Origin: Bacillota bacterium
Lineage (GTDB): Bacteria > Bacillota > Limnochordia > Darwinibacteriales > Darwinibacteriaceae
NCBI GenBank assembly: GCA_012518645.1
Contig: JAAYRS010000050.1
Coordinates: forward strand, 1 to 44,134
DNA length: 44,134 bases
Direction: 5' to 3'
Part shown: positions 8,394 through 17,189 of the stretch, one piece after another
How positions within the stretch are numbered: position 1 is the first letter of the stretch
Layout of the letters: every line of letters begins with the position of its first letter
Position numbers and translations under genes: made by a program
The notes under the pieces: generated by a model
What the model was told of the DNA's origin: nothing
Databases searched by the model: none
Seen by the model: only the letters and a program-made list of their open reading frames with translations

Positions 8394-9188
8394 ATGATTA
8401 AAGAACTATTAGCCCAAAAAAAAGTGACAGTTGCCGGCCATCGGGGATATAAAGCTAAATTCCCGGAAAACACCATTTTATCCTTTGCTGAGGCTATAAA
8501 ATTAGGGGTGGATATGCTGGAGATTGACCTTAATATGACTCGGGACAAAGAGATTATTATCATCCACGATACAACCTTGGATCGTACTACTAACGGGAGC
8601 GGTCCTGTTAGAAACTATACGCTTGCTGAAATTAAAAAATTAGACGCCGGAAGTTGGTTTGAAGGCCGTTTTAAGAATTTAACGGTGCCAACTTTGCTGG
8701 AATTGATTCAACTGCTGCAGGATGATGCTCAAATGCTCTTAAACGTAGAAATTAAGGACCGGACCGAGGAAATGGCGGATGCCGCCGTAAAGCTTTTAGC
8801 AAAGGAGGGCCTAATCGAAAGATGTGTCTTCACTTGTTTTGATGCTGCCATCCTGGGCTACATATCCGATAAATACAGTTTGAAAACCCAAGGCTTTCCA
8901 GGACATAAAATGGACAATTTCATTCCCGGCGAAAACGGCACCTACGGAAAAATGTGGGCAGTTGGAATTGAAATGAGCCTGTTAACTCCTAGGCTGGTGC
9001 AAGAATTTCAAGAAAGAAACATTCTGGCCTGGTCCTATTGCCCCGACACCGATGCTGAAGTAATGCATTCTCTTGATTGCGGGGCCACTTTGATGACTTG
9101 TAACGATCCGCGGCCGGCTTTGAGGATTTTAAGAAAAAAAGGACTGCGGCGGTTAACCGAGTCCTCTGAATTTATTAAAGAAATATAA
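8394..9188 (+). CDS. Glycerophosphodiester phosphodiesterase (GDPD), second copy
   Basis: A 264-residue cytoplasmic GDPD with 'AGHRGYKAKFPENT' near residue 15, 'LEIDLNMTRD' and 'IIHDTTLDRTTNGSG', and 'NVEIKDR' for the metal site. Start ATG 8394 follows GGGAGG. It differs clearly from the first copy (2323-3069), so it is not a recent duplicate, and two enzymes may serve different headgroups or the two glycerol phosphate stereoisomers. It is followed 11 bases later by a DeoR-family regulator, probably one transcript. Confidence 0.9.
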   Translation: MIKELLAQKKVTVAGHRGYKAKFPENTILSFAEAIKLGVDMLEIDLNMTRDKEIIIIHDTTLDRTTNGSGPVRNYTLAEIKKLDAGSWFEGRFKNLTVPTLLELIQLLQDDAQMLLNVEIKDRTEEMADAAVKLLAKEGLIERCVFTCFDAAILGYISDKYSLKTQGFPGHKMDNFIPGENGTYGKMWAVGIEMSLLTPRLVQEFQERNILAWSYCPDTDAEVMHSLDCGATLMTCNDPRPALRILRKKGLRRLTESSEFIKEI

Positions 9189-9199
9189 GGGTGAGATCA

Positions 9200-9967
9200 A
9201 TGTTAAATCTGGAAAGGATTAATCACATTTTACAGGATTTAAGAACAAAAAAGGCCGTCTACGTCGATCAACTGGCCAAAGAGTACTTTGTAAGCCCCTC
9301 CACCATCAGGAGGGATTTAGATACTTTAGAGAAGAAGGGCTTGATTCGCCGCACCTATGGAGGCGCCATTTTAATCGAACCTTCCAGCAGCGAGATCCCT
9401 TATGGGATTAGAAAAAGTGAAAATCAAGCCGCTAAAAATATTATTGGGGAATTAGCGGCCGATCTGGTTATGGATGATCAATTTATCTTTCTTGATGTGA
9501 CCAGCTCCGTTTCATTTTTAGTGCGCCACCTGCAAAACCGGACTAATTTAAAAGTTTTAACCAACAGTGCTCAAACAGCTTTGGATTGTTTGGACAACCT
9601 TCCTTCGGCTCAAATTTTTTGTACCGGGGGCTGGATGACCTCATTTTCCCGCGGTTTTGTAGGAGAAACAGCGAGGCAGCGCATCGCCGAATTTCATACC
9701 GATTTATTGTTTTTCTCGGCCCGTTCCATCTCGTTAGAAGACGGCATAACTGATGTCAACGAAGAAGATATTTACCTTAAACAACAAATGATTGCCTCAA
9801 CGCGTAAATCGGTTTTTCTCTGCGACCACACTAAATTTGATAAAACTTCCTACCGCCTAGTCTGCCAAATTGAGGATCTTGATTACCTGGTCACCGATCA
9901 GCGGCCTTCCAACCTTTGGCTATCACGTTTAGAATCTTCAGGAGTTGAGGTAATTTATCCTGAATAG
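9200..9967 (+). CDS. DeoR-family transcriptional repressor
   Basis: I prefer ATG 9200 over the listed GTG 9191 because AAGGGTG lies at the right distance. The N-terminal DeoR helix-turn-helix is clear: 'LAKEYFVSPSTIRRDLDTLEKKGLIRRTYGGA' around residues 25-58. The effector domain (DeoRC, a sugar-phosphate-isomerase-like fold) follows, with 'LDVTSSVSFLVRHL', 'KVLTNSAQTA', 'CTGGWM' and 'VFLCDHTKFDKTSY'. DeoR proteins sense phosphorylated sugars or glycerol phosphate (GlpR type). Next to GDPD and facing the ugp-like operon, it most likely controls both transcripts in response to a glycerol or triose phosphate; that ligand is inferred. Confidence 0.9.
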   Translation: MLNLERINHILQDLRTKKAVYVDQLAKEYFVSPSTIRRDLDTLEKKGLIRRTYGGAILIEPSSSEIPYGIRKSENQAAKNIIGELAADLVMDDQFIFLDVTSSVSFLVRHLQNRTNLKVLTNSAQTALDCLDNLPSAQIFCTGGWMTSFSRGFVGETARQRIAEFHTDLLFFSARSISLEDGITDVNEEDIYLKQQMIASTRKSVFLCDHTKFDKTSYRLVCQIEDLDYLVTDQRPSNLWLSRLESSGVEVIYPE

Positions 9968-9972
9968 GTGTA

Positions 9973-10890
9973 CTATTTCTCTTGCTCCCAAAGCCCCAAT
10001 TGAACGGGCGCGGCGATCCGTTCTTCCGCTAATTGGCAATAGCGGGGCTCCAGCTCGTAACCGACATATTTTCTGCCGGAAAGACGGGCAGCTAAACAAG
10101 TGGTGCCGGAACCGAGGAAGGGATCTAAAATAATGTCATTTTGATAAGAAAAAAGCCTTAAAACTCTGTCTGCCAAAGCTAGGGGAAAAGGAGCGGGATG
10201 CCCAATTTTACGAGCCGATTCGGGGGGGATCTGCCAGATAGAGAGAGTCGCTTCCAAAAATTGATCCCTGCTGATATCAGAACTGCCCTGATCAGGCCTG
10301 CTGAAATCATCTTTCGCAAATACCAATAAATACTCGTGGAGATCCCGCAGACGGGGAGCTTTAGCTGAAAGCCAGGAACCCCAGGCGCAATTTCCTCCCA
10401 GACCCTGCCCCTTTTGCCAAATAATTTCTCCCGCCGGCAAAAGGCCGACAGCAGTGTGCAGTAGGTAGAAATAAGCGTGGAGGGGTAAATAAGGTTTGCG
10501 CCCTAAGTTGGCAATATTGATAATATAGCGCCCGCCGGGAACCAAAACGCGGTAGACCTCCCGGGCCACATCTAAAATAAGACGGAAATATTCGTTTAAA
10601 GTTAAATCCTGGTCGTATTCTTTGCCCACATTGTAGGGCGGGGATGTAAAAGCCAGGCCCACCGCCTGGTCAGGTATTTCCCCCATCCGTTGGGAAGAAC
10701 CGCAATAAATACGGTTAACCCACTCTTCTTCCGGGCGGGCAGCTACACTTTCTTTTAGCTGACTGGCCTTGGAAAGCAAATCCGCTATTAGTTGAAAAGA
10801 TACCCCTTTGTATAAATTCCTATTGTAAAACTCTGCGGCATCATGGCTTTCCCTTTTCCCGGAGCCAAACTTTCTAGTCTTTGTTCCCAT
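9973..10890 (-). CDS. Beta-class DNA methyltransferase (N4-cytosine or N6-adenine), no partner nuclease
   Basis: A 305-residue SAM-dependent DNA methylase. Catalytic motif IV is 'TSPPYNVG' at residues 82-89 and the SAM-binding motif is '[11 protein letters not shown]' near 258, giving the IV-then-I order of the beta class. The SPPY form is common in N4-cytosine enzymes but does not settle the base. Start ATG 10890 follows GGAGGCGGTGAA. Neighbours are a DeoR regulator and DinG helicase; no restriction endonuclease or specificity subunit is nearby, so it looks like an orphan methylase that may be regulatory or a relic of a restriction system. Confidence 0.85.
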   Translation of the reverse strand: MGTKTRKFGSGKRESHDAAEFYNRNLYKGVSFQLIADLLSKASQLKESVAARPEEEWVNRIYCGSSQRMGEIPDQAVGLAFTSPPYNVGKEYDQDLTLNEYFRLILDVAREVYRVLVPGGRYIINIANLGRKPYLPLHAYFYLLHTAVGLLPAGEIIWQKGQGLGGNCAWGSWLSAKAPRLRDLHEYLLVFAKDDFSRPDQGSSDISRDQFLEATLSIWQIPPESARKIGHPAPFPLALADRVLRLFSYQNDIILDPFLGSGTTCLAARLSGRKYVGYELEPRYCQLAEERIAAPVQLGLWEQEK

Positions 10891-10962
10891 TTACTTCACC
10901 GCCTCCTAAATTTGTTTCGCTGTGCTACTTGGATAAACCTGCACCCATAGCGCCCTCCCATA

Positions 10963-10971
10963 TGTTATAAT
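10963..10971 (+). promoter_or_regulatory. Extended -10 promoter for dinG
   Basis: TG-T-TATAAT lies about 30 bases before the TTG start of the helicase gene. The extended -10 (TGnTATAAT) can compensate for the poor -35. The next ribosome site is AAAGGCGGTGA. Confidence 0.55.
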
Positions 10972-11000
10972 CAAAATAAGACTAAAGGCGGTGAGCGACA

Positions 11001-12935
11001 TTGGCTTTTGACTCTCAAGGACTGCTGGGCCCAGAAGGCCTGCTGGCTCAGGCGCTTTCTAACTACGAATACCGGCCCCAGCAAGTTGAAATGGCTGATC
11101 ATATTTACGAAGCGCTGAGGAATGAAACCCACGGGATTATCGAAGCCGGGACCGGAATCGGTAAAAGCCTAGCTTACCTTCTTCCCCTAATCTACTATAC
11201 GGTAGAAGAAAATAAACGGGCAGTAGTGGCTACCCACACGATCACTCTGCAGGAACAGCTGTTCCAAAAAGATATCCCTTTTCTCCGGGAACATTTACCC
11301 TTTGATTTTGCCGCCGAGGTTTTTAAAGGAAGGCGTAATTACCTCTGCCTGCGCCGCTGGGAAGAATTTGTGCGCAGCGGGGATAAACGCTTGAAAGAAT
11401 TGGATCTGGAGGCACTTAACCTCTGGGCTCAAACTACCGAAAGCGGTGATCTCAGCGAAGCCCCGCTTTACATCCCTCCTCAAGTCCAGTTAGCCATTTG
11501 CTGTGAAAAAGAAAGCTGCCCCGAAGAATTATGCTCCCATTTTTCGGGCTGTTTTTATTGGAATTTGCGGCACCGCCTTTCTAAAGCCCAGCTAATAATT
11601 ACCAACCAAGCCATGCTTTTGGCGGATCTGCGGGCCCGAGGGCGCGTTTTGCCCAACTACCACAGTGTTATCGTCGACGAGGCGCATAACCTGGAGGAAG
11701 TGGCCACGGGTGCTTTCGGCTATGAACTAAAACAATCCGGGTTTTTAGCCTATTACCGCATCGGTTCTCAATTAGAAAACACCTTGCGGGATATGGTCCC
11801 GGAATACGTGATCTCCGATTTACGTCTACTTTTAGATCAACTGTTAAAAGAAGCAACCCAGTATTTCCGAGAAATCAAACCTTTGATCACAGGCTATACC
11901 CTGCTTCTAACTGAAGATAACCGGGCCCATTTCGGGCAAACTTCCCTGCCCAAGCATCTCGAAGATCTAAGTGCGCTTCTAAAAGAATGTGATTTAGAGG
12001 AAAACGAAACTTCCGGACTGCTAACTCAATTCGTTGATTTTACCGCTGAACTTAAAACCACTTTAGACTTGATCCTCTCCGGGACGGATCCCAGCTACGT
12101 CTATTGGGCCGAAATCCAAAACGGGGCTCCGGCAGTAATCGCGGCCCCCATTCAAATTGACGATTTCCTTCAAAACACCTTATTTGAACACACCCCGGCA
12201 GTTATCCTTACCTCTGCCACTCTCAGCACTAATCGCTCCTTCGATTATATCCGGGGAAGGTTGGGTTTTTCAGAAGCAGAAGAGCTAATCTTGGGCTCCC
12301 CCTTTGCCTACGAGCGCCAGGCCCTGCTTTGTGTCCCCGCCGGAGCCAAAAACCCCAAGCACCCCCATTACCCCCAGCAGGCGGCTTACTCCATCCTGCA
12401 CACTGCAGCTGCAGCCCAAGGGGGGGTTTTAGTCCTTTTCACCAGTTACAGTCTTATGGACCAAGTAGCGAAATTGATTACGCCTAAACTAAACGAGGTA
12501 GGCTACACCCTTTTTAAGCAGGGAGACGGGCCCCGTTTGGGCTTAATCCAGGATTTCGAAAAAGAACCCCGCTCCCTTCTTTTTGGGACCAATAGTTTTT
12601 GGGAGGGGATCGATATCCCCGGAAGCGCCTTAAAAGCAGTAGTGATCACCCGCCTTCCCTTTGCTGTTCCCGATCGCCCCATTACAGCGGCCCGTTTAGC
12701 CGCAGTTGAAAGAAGCGGCAGAAACCCTTTTTTCGAGTACAGCGTGCCTCAGGCAATCCTTCGCCTAAAACAGGGCTTTGGCCGCCTTATCCGTACTTCC
12801 CAGGATTTAGGAGCAGTTGTTATTCTAGATCAGCGCCTGCTCCAGGCAAGTTACGGTTCCCAATTCCTGGCCTCGCTGCCCCCGGCCCGCTTTAGCAGGG
12901 ATTTAGACGATCTCCGCCGGCTCTTGGGAAATTAG
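11001..12935 (+). CDS. dinG: DinG-family ATP-dependent DNA helicase
   Basis: A 644-residue superfamily-2 XPD/DinG-type 5'-3' helicase for DNA repair and removal of R-loops or stalled forks. Visible are a Q-motif-like 'YRPQQVEMA', Walker A 'GTGIGKS' (50-56), 'VVATHTITLQEQL', DEAH box 'VIVDEAHNLEE' near 220, 'FWEGIDIPG' and the arginine-finger motif 'QGFGRLIR'. Cysteines C116, C167/C168, C173, C178 and C184 are placed like the ligands of the DinG iron-sulfur cluster. There is no N-terminal exonuclease domain, unlike Bacillus DinG. Start is TTG 11001 with AAAGGCGGTGA. Its end overlaps the convergent gene by 33 bases. Confidence 0.9.
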   Translation: MAFDSQGLLGPEGLLAQALSNYEYRPQQVEMADHIYEALRNETHGIIEAGTGIGKSLAYLLPLIYYTVEENKRAVVATHTITLQEQLFQKDIPFLREHLPFDFAAEVFKGRRNYLCLRRWEEFVRSGDKRLKELDLEALNLWAQTTESGDLSEAPLYIPPQVQLAICCEKESCPEELCSHFSGCFYWNLRHRLSKAQLIITNQAMLLADLRARGRVLPNYHSVIVDEAHNLEEVATGAFGYELKQSGFLAYYRIGSQLENTLRDMVPEYVISDLRLLLDQLLKEATQYFREIKPLITGYTLLLTEDNRAHFGQTSLPKHLEDLSALLKECDLEENETSGLLTQFVDFTAELKTTLDLILSGTDPSYVYWAEIQNGAPAVIAAPIQIDDFLQNTLFEHTPAVILTSATLSTNRSFDYIRGRLGFSEAEELILGSPFAYERQALLCVPAGAKNPKHPHYPQQAAYSILHTAAAAQGGVLVLFTSYSLMDQVAKLITPKLNEVGYTLFKQGDGPRLGLIQDFEKEPRSLLFGTNSFWEGIDIPGSALKAVVITRLPFAVPDRPITAARLAAVERSGRNPFFEYSVPQAILRLKQGFGRLIRTSQDLGAVVILDQRLLQASYGSQFLASLPPARFSRDLDDLRRLLGN

Positions 12936-13328
12936 CTCCACATCGTAAAGAGGGCCGTTTTTTAAAACCCTTACTTTCTTGATGCCCTGATCCACTAAAA
13001 TTTCAGTAGGGCGCATTTTGCGCGTCACCTGGTATAAAGTGGAGCGAATAGTCGATTCGTTGACATCTTGGCGCTGTTGGCCAAACTCGGCCACTACGGC
13101 CCGGGCAGGAACCCCTTCCGGAGACCGCTGCGCCAGCATATAAAGGGATTCCACGATTTGGCTGGTTAACGACTGCTCCCCGGCCCGGCGGCGGCCTTTT
13201 TCCTTTAACAAATTATCCAATTGGCGCAAATCCTGCTCTTTTTTGGCCAGCCGTTCCTCAACTTCCCTAATTTCCCCCTCCAAAATTTCCCGGGCCTGCT
13301 GCAACGATTCTCTATATCCCATCTCCAT
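12903..13328 (-). CDS. Hypothetical protein: coiled coil plus winged-helix-like domain
   Basis: I do not recognise this family. The 141-residue product begins with a heptad-rich, highly charged segment (about residues 8-50, 'EEVEERLAKKEQDLRQL' style), followed by a compact alpha/beta part ('SQIVESLYMLA', 'STIRSTLYQVTRKM', 'VRVLKNGPLYDVEL') that resembles a winged helix, as in small DNA-binding proteins. Start is ATG 13328 or the ATG two codons later; AGGAAGGGG is upstream of both. It overlaps the 3' end of dinG tail-to-tail by 33 bases. A DNA-associated role is only suggested by fold. Confidence 0.65.
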   Translation of the reverse strand: MEMGYRESLQQAREILEGEIREVEERLAKKEQDLRQLDNLLKEKGRRRAGEQSLTSQIVESLYMLAQRSPEGVPARAVVAEFGQQRQDVNESTIRSTLYQVTRKMRPTEILVDQGIKKVRVLKNGPLYDVELISQEPAEIV

Positions 13329-13388
13329 CCCCTTCCTGTCCTTCTTATATTACCTATTATGATCATTATCTTCAGGTAATATTACCGG

Positions 13389-14414
13389 TTAAGAGGGTTC
13401 GTGTTTTTTTCGTCCGGCCCAGCGAAAGGCAAAAAAAGCAGAAATAGCCCCGCCCAAAAGGACGGGAATATAAAAGACTACTGTCCGCCAAATTACAATA
13501 AAGGTGCCCAAGGTATCTTTCGGCAGAGCCTGCTCCAAAGCCAAGTAGGCAACCAGCTCCGCCGCCCCCGCCCCTCCCGGGATAGGTGAAAAAACAGGGG
13601 CGATCCCCAAAAGCACAGAAAGCGAATAACGAAAAAAACTCCCGAAAACGCCAAAGCCGCACAACAAAACAAAACCCGCCGCATAATACACTAGATAGTA
13701 AAGAAAGGCCATAAGTAATGATCGTAAATAAAAGGACTTCCGCTGCCCCAGGAGAATTTTGTATGTTTTTTGGAATTCTTTAAGCCAGGAGGCGGTTTTC
13801 AAATCCGAGTATTCTTTTAGACGCTTTTTGCGGCTCATAAAAAGCCCCGGCAGGCGCTTGCTTTTAGCGGCAAGGTAAAGCAGCACAAGTAAAACGAAGA
13901 TATAGGCGGCTAAAATCAACTGCAGGCAGACTAAATAATTTGCCAGGCCTGAAGGAGATCTTGTTAAGTTAGGCAAAACAGAAATTGCTAAAATTGAAAG
14001 GCAGATCTGGCTGCCTATACCCCCTGCGGTCACCGCGGCGGTTGCTTGAGGTACACTCATGCCCCGGCGATAAAAATAATAGACAATTAAGGCACCGCCG
14101 CCGCCGGCAAAAGGGGTAACCAAAGTTAAAAAATTGGCGGCAGCTAAAACAAAGCCCAGCTGCCACCAAGGCAGGCTGTGGCCCAAGGCCCGGGCTAAAA
14201 CGCCTACCCTTTGACCGTCGATAAACCAGGAAACCATAACTAAAAGAACCGCTAGAAAGAAAAAATGCGCTGGGTAGCTGGCCAATTCCTGGATAACCTG
14301 GGCTGGAGTAGCAACTTTAGAAAACAAGACAGCCAAGGCAAGGCTGCTGCCGAGCAAGGCTGCAATGATCCCTTTCCAGGGAATTTTCCACGAAACTGTT
14401 TCTGGATTCCGCAT
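13389..14414 (-). CDS. Flippase-like integral membrane protein (LPG synthase TM domain, UPF0104)
   Basis: A 341-residue polytopic protein with about eight membrane segments. The pattern matches the N-terminal flippase domain of lysyl-phosphatidylglycerol synthase MprF and the AglD/YbhN group, including 'FLTLVTPFAGGGGALIVYYFYRRG', 'GGIGSQI' and 'FSPIPGGAGAAEL'. Without a soluble synthase domain it probably flips a lipid or carries out an envelope function. The stop of the upstream SpoIID gene is 3 bases before ATG 14414 and the ribosome site GAGGTA lies inside that gene, so the two are translationally coupled. Substrate unknown. Confidence 0.8.
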   Translation of the reverse strand: MRNPETVSWKIPWKGIIAALLGSSLALAVLFSKVATPAQVIQELASYPAHFFFLAVLLVMVSWFIDGQRVGVLARALGHSLPWWQLGFVLAAANFLTLVTPFAGGGGALIVYYFYRRGMSVPQATAAVTAGGIGSQICLSILAISVLPNLTRSPSGLANYLVCLQLILAAYIFVLLVLLYLAAKSKRLPGLFMSRKKRLKEYSDLKTASWLKEFQKTYKILLGQRKSFYLRSLLMAFLYYLVYYAAGFVLLCGFGVFGSFFRYSLSVLLGIAPVFSPIPGGAGAAELVAYLALEQALPKDTLGTFIVIWRTVVFYIPVLLGGAISAFFAFRWAGRKKHEPS

Positions 14415-14417
14415 GGT

Positions 14418-15893
14418 TTAATACCTCAATCGCTCCGAATGTTCAATCAAATGGCTTTTAGGATAATAACGCTTTAAAATACTAAGATAATCGGACCCTG
14501 CCTCTGCCAGGCCTTTAGCCCCCCACTGGCTCATGCCCAGGCCGTGTCCGCTGCCCCCTCCAAAAATAATAACTGATTCTAAAGATCCGTCTTCGTCCCG
14601 CTGACATTCTAGGGTAAAAAATGCACTGGGCAAAAGAGGAAAGGAGGAAAGAACATCGCCGGTCCTTTTTAAACCGGAGGGTCTTAAAGCTGAACGGATC
14701 TGCAGTTCACCCTGTATACTGGTTCTTCCCGTACTGCCCTCAATTTCCAGGCTGGCAACCCGGCCTTCTTGATCCCGCGACCCAATTTTAAGATCCCTTA
14801 TTTTCCCGAGGGAACCCGGCAGATGATTTTTTAGGGAAGCCTCTAATTCTTTCTTGCTGAAGGTACACTTCCAGCGAAACCAGGGGGAATTGCCCTCCAG
14901 GGCAAGGGATTCCATCTGTTCCCATTCAGCGCGGGAAGTCAGAGGCCCTCCGGGAGATGTGGAATAAAAATAAGTGGAGGCGATCGTGCCTGTTTCGCTA
15001 ACCAGAATTTCACCTGCAGTCGCCTTAATAGCTTCCGTTGCAGCCGCTGCCTCCGCTTGATTATTATAAACTTGGGAATTTGTACTGTCGCTGACATGAA
15101 AACCTAAATGCCCTTCCCGGGAATAGATGGCTTGAGCCACGGCATAGGTCCGCGAAGCCACGGCTTGGGCTTTTAAAGCCTCCTTAGGCCAAGTGATGGG
15201 CATTTCACTAGGCACCACCTGATAGAGGTATTCTTCCAAATCAACCTCGTTGATAGCCAGAAATTGGTTGGGGCCCACAACTGTTAGTTCAATCCTGCCC
15301 CGGTACTGGGGATAGAACCTTGTGGATGAACCTCGCCGAAATGAATTTATTTGAATTTTTCCGCCGGGATCCGCCCACAGGTATAAACGCCGTTCAAACT
15401 CCCAAAGGTTTCCCTGTCCGTCTTCAAAAAACAATTTTCCTTCCCGAGCGGAAACAACCCCTTCTCGGCCCTCTTCGATAATAAAGCCTCTTCCCGTTCC
15501 CGTTTCTTCTACAAAAAGCTTAGAGGTGGGGGAAAAAATTAATTCCTGGTGCTCAATACCTTCAAACTCTGCCTTGCTTAAAGCAACCCTCATCGTCCTA
15601 ATATAAAGAGGATCGTAGACATCAAAACGGCTGACTTCCCCCTGCTCCAAGGTGGGCACCACTTCTTGAAACCCCACCTTGACCCCTTCTAAGGGCATGG
15701 GGTAAAACTCCCCTTCCCAGTGATGAAAAGCTTCCACACCCTCTTTTAAAGGTAAAATACCGTGGTGTTCGAATTCCACACAGGAAGCGGAAATACGCAT
15801 AACCTTATCCGCAGGCAAAATAAGGGGCTTTCCCAGAGCATCGGCAGACCAGCAGAGCATAATTAAAAGGAGAGAGAAATAGGTCTTTTTCAT
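14418..15893 (-). CDS. Secreted SpoIID/LytB domain protein
   Basis: A 491-residue protein with signal peptide ('MKKTYFSLLLIMLCWSADALG'). The C-terminal two thirds hold the SpoIID/LytB domain: 'EEYLYQVVPSEMPITWPKEALKAQA', 'ASRTYAVAQ', 'TNSQVYNN', 'STSPGGPL' and 'GHGLGMSQWGAKGLAEAG'. SpoIID-type enzymes are lytic transglycosylases acting on peptidoglycan denuded of side chains during engulfment or cell-wall remodelling. The N-terminal ~190 residues form a beta-rich accessory region. Its ATG overlaps the stop of the M20 amidohydrolase gene (ATGA) and the flippase-like gene follows, suggesting an envelope operon. It is not necessarily the sporulation SpoIID itself, hence no symbol. Confidence 0.85.
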   Translation of the reverse strand: MKKTYFSLLLIMLCWSADALGKPLILPADKVMRISASCVEFEHHGILPLKEGVEAFHHWEGEFYPMPLEGVKVGFQEVVPTLEQGEVSRFDVYDPLYIRTMRVALSKAEFEGIEHQELIFSPTSKLFVEETGTGRGFIIEEGREGVVSAREGKLFFEDGQGNLWEFERRLYLWADPGGKIQINSFRRGSSTRFYPQYRGRIELTVVGPNQFLAINEVDLEEYLYQVVPSEMPITWPKEALKAQAVASRTYAVAQAIYSREGHLGFHVSDSTNSQVYNNQAEAAAATEAIKATAGEILVSETGTIASTYFYSTSPGGPLTSRAEWEQMESLALEGNSPWFRWKCTFSKKELEASLKNHLPGSLGKIRDLKIGSRDQEGRVASLEIEGSTGRTSIQGELQIRSALRPSGLKRTGDVLSSFPLLPSAFFTLECQRDEDGSLESVIIFGGGSGHGLGMSQWGAKGLAEAGSDYLSILKRYYPKSHLIEHSERLRY

Positions 15894-17047
15894 CTTTCTT
15901 CAAATTCCTTTTGAACGGCTTCAAGTAAACTGGGGTTAGTGAAAAGATCAACAACGGTCATTGCTAAAGCCTGAGCAGCTACAACAGCGGTTTTGATTCC
16001 CGCGGGGCTTAGGCTCGCTTCAGCAAATTGAGGGGTGTGAGCTGTTAACCCTGCGCCTATGCTCAAATAAGGATGGATAGCGGGGACAACGTGGGAAACA
16101 TTACCCATATCCGAAGATCCTTTCCCTTCGGCGTATTCCTCAATCTCTGCAACCCCCAGTTCCTGTAAGTTAGCCCCAAAAGCCAAGGCTAAAGCCCTGT
16201 TGGTAACAAGATTATCATTAGAAGGCTCAAATTGCCGCCAATACACTGCGGATCCGGTGGTTAAGGCAGCACCCCTGGCTGCTGCTAAAACTTTTTCCAG
16301 AAGCGCATCCAACAAATCCCGCCGCGGAGCCCGCAGGTAAAATCGAGCTACGGCTTTGTCCGGTACAATATTGGGGGCCTGGCCCCCTTCAGTAATGATC
16401 CCGTGGAAGCGAATCCTTTCATCCAGGTGCTGCCGCAAGGCGTTGAGGCCATTAAAAAATTGAATTACTCCATCCAAAGCATTGATCCCCTCTTCCGGCG
16501 AATCGGCGGCATGGGCCGGTTTTCCCCGGAAAATGAATTCGTAGGCATCAAGAGCATTGCTGGTACTAATTAAAATATTTTGCGAAGAAGGATGGAACAT
16601 CAAAGCCGCATCAACTTCTTCGAAAACCCCCGCCTTCACTAAAAGAGCTTTACCTGCCCCCGTTTCTTCACCGGGTGTGCCCAGCACAGTCAACTGCCCG
16701 CCCAGTTCCTGCAGAAACGGTGCCAAGCCTAAAGCTGCACCAACACTAGCGGCCCCAATTAAGTTATGCCCGCAGGCATGCCCTATTTCCGGCAGAGCAT
16801 CGTACTCGCATAACAGAGCCGCGTTTGGTTTTCCGGGGACTCCTAGGCGCCCCCGAAAGGCGGTTTTTAATCCGGCTAGGCCTGCCTCCACTTCATACCC
16901 GCCCTTCTTTAGTGCAGCCTGCAGCAGGCGGCTAGCGTTATGCTCATCGAAACCCAATTCGGGATGCTCCCCAATCTCTAAGGCCAGCTGTTTTAAAATA
17001 GGGCTTTTAGCCTCCACTTCTGCTTTTACTTTAGCTTTCCAATCCAT
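15890..17047 (-). CDS. M20-family amidohydrolase (AbgB/aminoacylase-like)
   Basis: A 385-residue metal-dependent amidohydrolase. The metal and catalytic residues appear in 'GHACGHNLIGAA' near residue 92, the general base in 'GTPGEETGAGKA' and 'MFHPSS', with a dimerisation lid in the middle and 'YLSIGAGLTAHTPQFAEAS' near the end. The pattern is that of M20D/AbgB-like enzymes that cleave N-acyl or p-aminobenzoyl amino acids. Start ATG 17047 has GAGGTG nine bases upstream. It is first in the operon with the SpoIID/LytB and flippase-like genes, so a peptide or cell-wall recycling role is possible. Confidence 0.85.
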   Translation of the reverse strand: MDWKAKVKAEVEAKSPILKQLALEIGEHPELGFDEHNASRLLQAALKKGGYEVEAGLAGLKTAFRGRLGVPGKPNAALLCEYDALPEIGHACGHNLIGAASVGAALGLAPFLQELGGQLTVLGTPGEETGAGKALLVKAGVFEEVDAALMFHPSSQNILISTSNALDAYEFIFRGKPAHAADSPEEGINALDGVIQFFNGLNALRQHLDERIRFHGIITEGGQAPNIVPDKAVARFYLRAPRRDLLDALLEKVLAAARGAALTTGSAVYWRQFEPSNDNLVTNRALALAFGANLQELGVAEIEEYAEGKGSSDMGNVSHVVPAIHPYLSIGAGLTAHTPQFAEASLSPAGIKTAVVAAQALAMTVVDLFTNPSLLEAVQKEFEER

Positions 17048-17148
17048 ATAAAGTCACCTCAGCTGCCTTCCGGCCAGATTTTTAAAGCTAAGACAGGCTG
17101 CCAAACAAAGCCGAACCCCTTTCTCCTTCTCCCCTAGAGACGGAAATG

Positions 17149-17157
17149 TGATATAAT
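17149..17157 (+). promoter_or_regulatory. Extended -10 promoter for the 5'-3' exonuclease gene
   Basis: TG-A-TATAAT at 17149-17157 is 32 bases before the TTG start, with AAAGGAG between. No good -35 hexamer is seen, consistent with an extended -10 promoter. Confidence 0.6.
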
Positions 17158-17189
17158 GAACAGGAAATGCTGTCTAAAGGAGTAATAAC

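Noticed and set aside
13372-13684. Several ORFs (13372-13662, 13401-13589, 13493-13684) inside the flippase-like gene
   Set aside because: Shadow frames of a hydrophobic gene; no ribosome sites, and Cys/Phe-rich nonsense composition.
16557-17051. 164-codon plus-strand ORF opposite the M20 amidohydrolase
   Set aside because: Antisense shadow of an intact family member.
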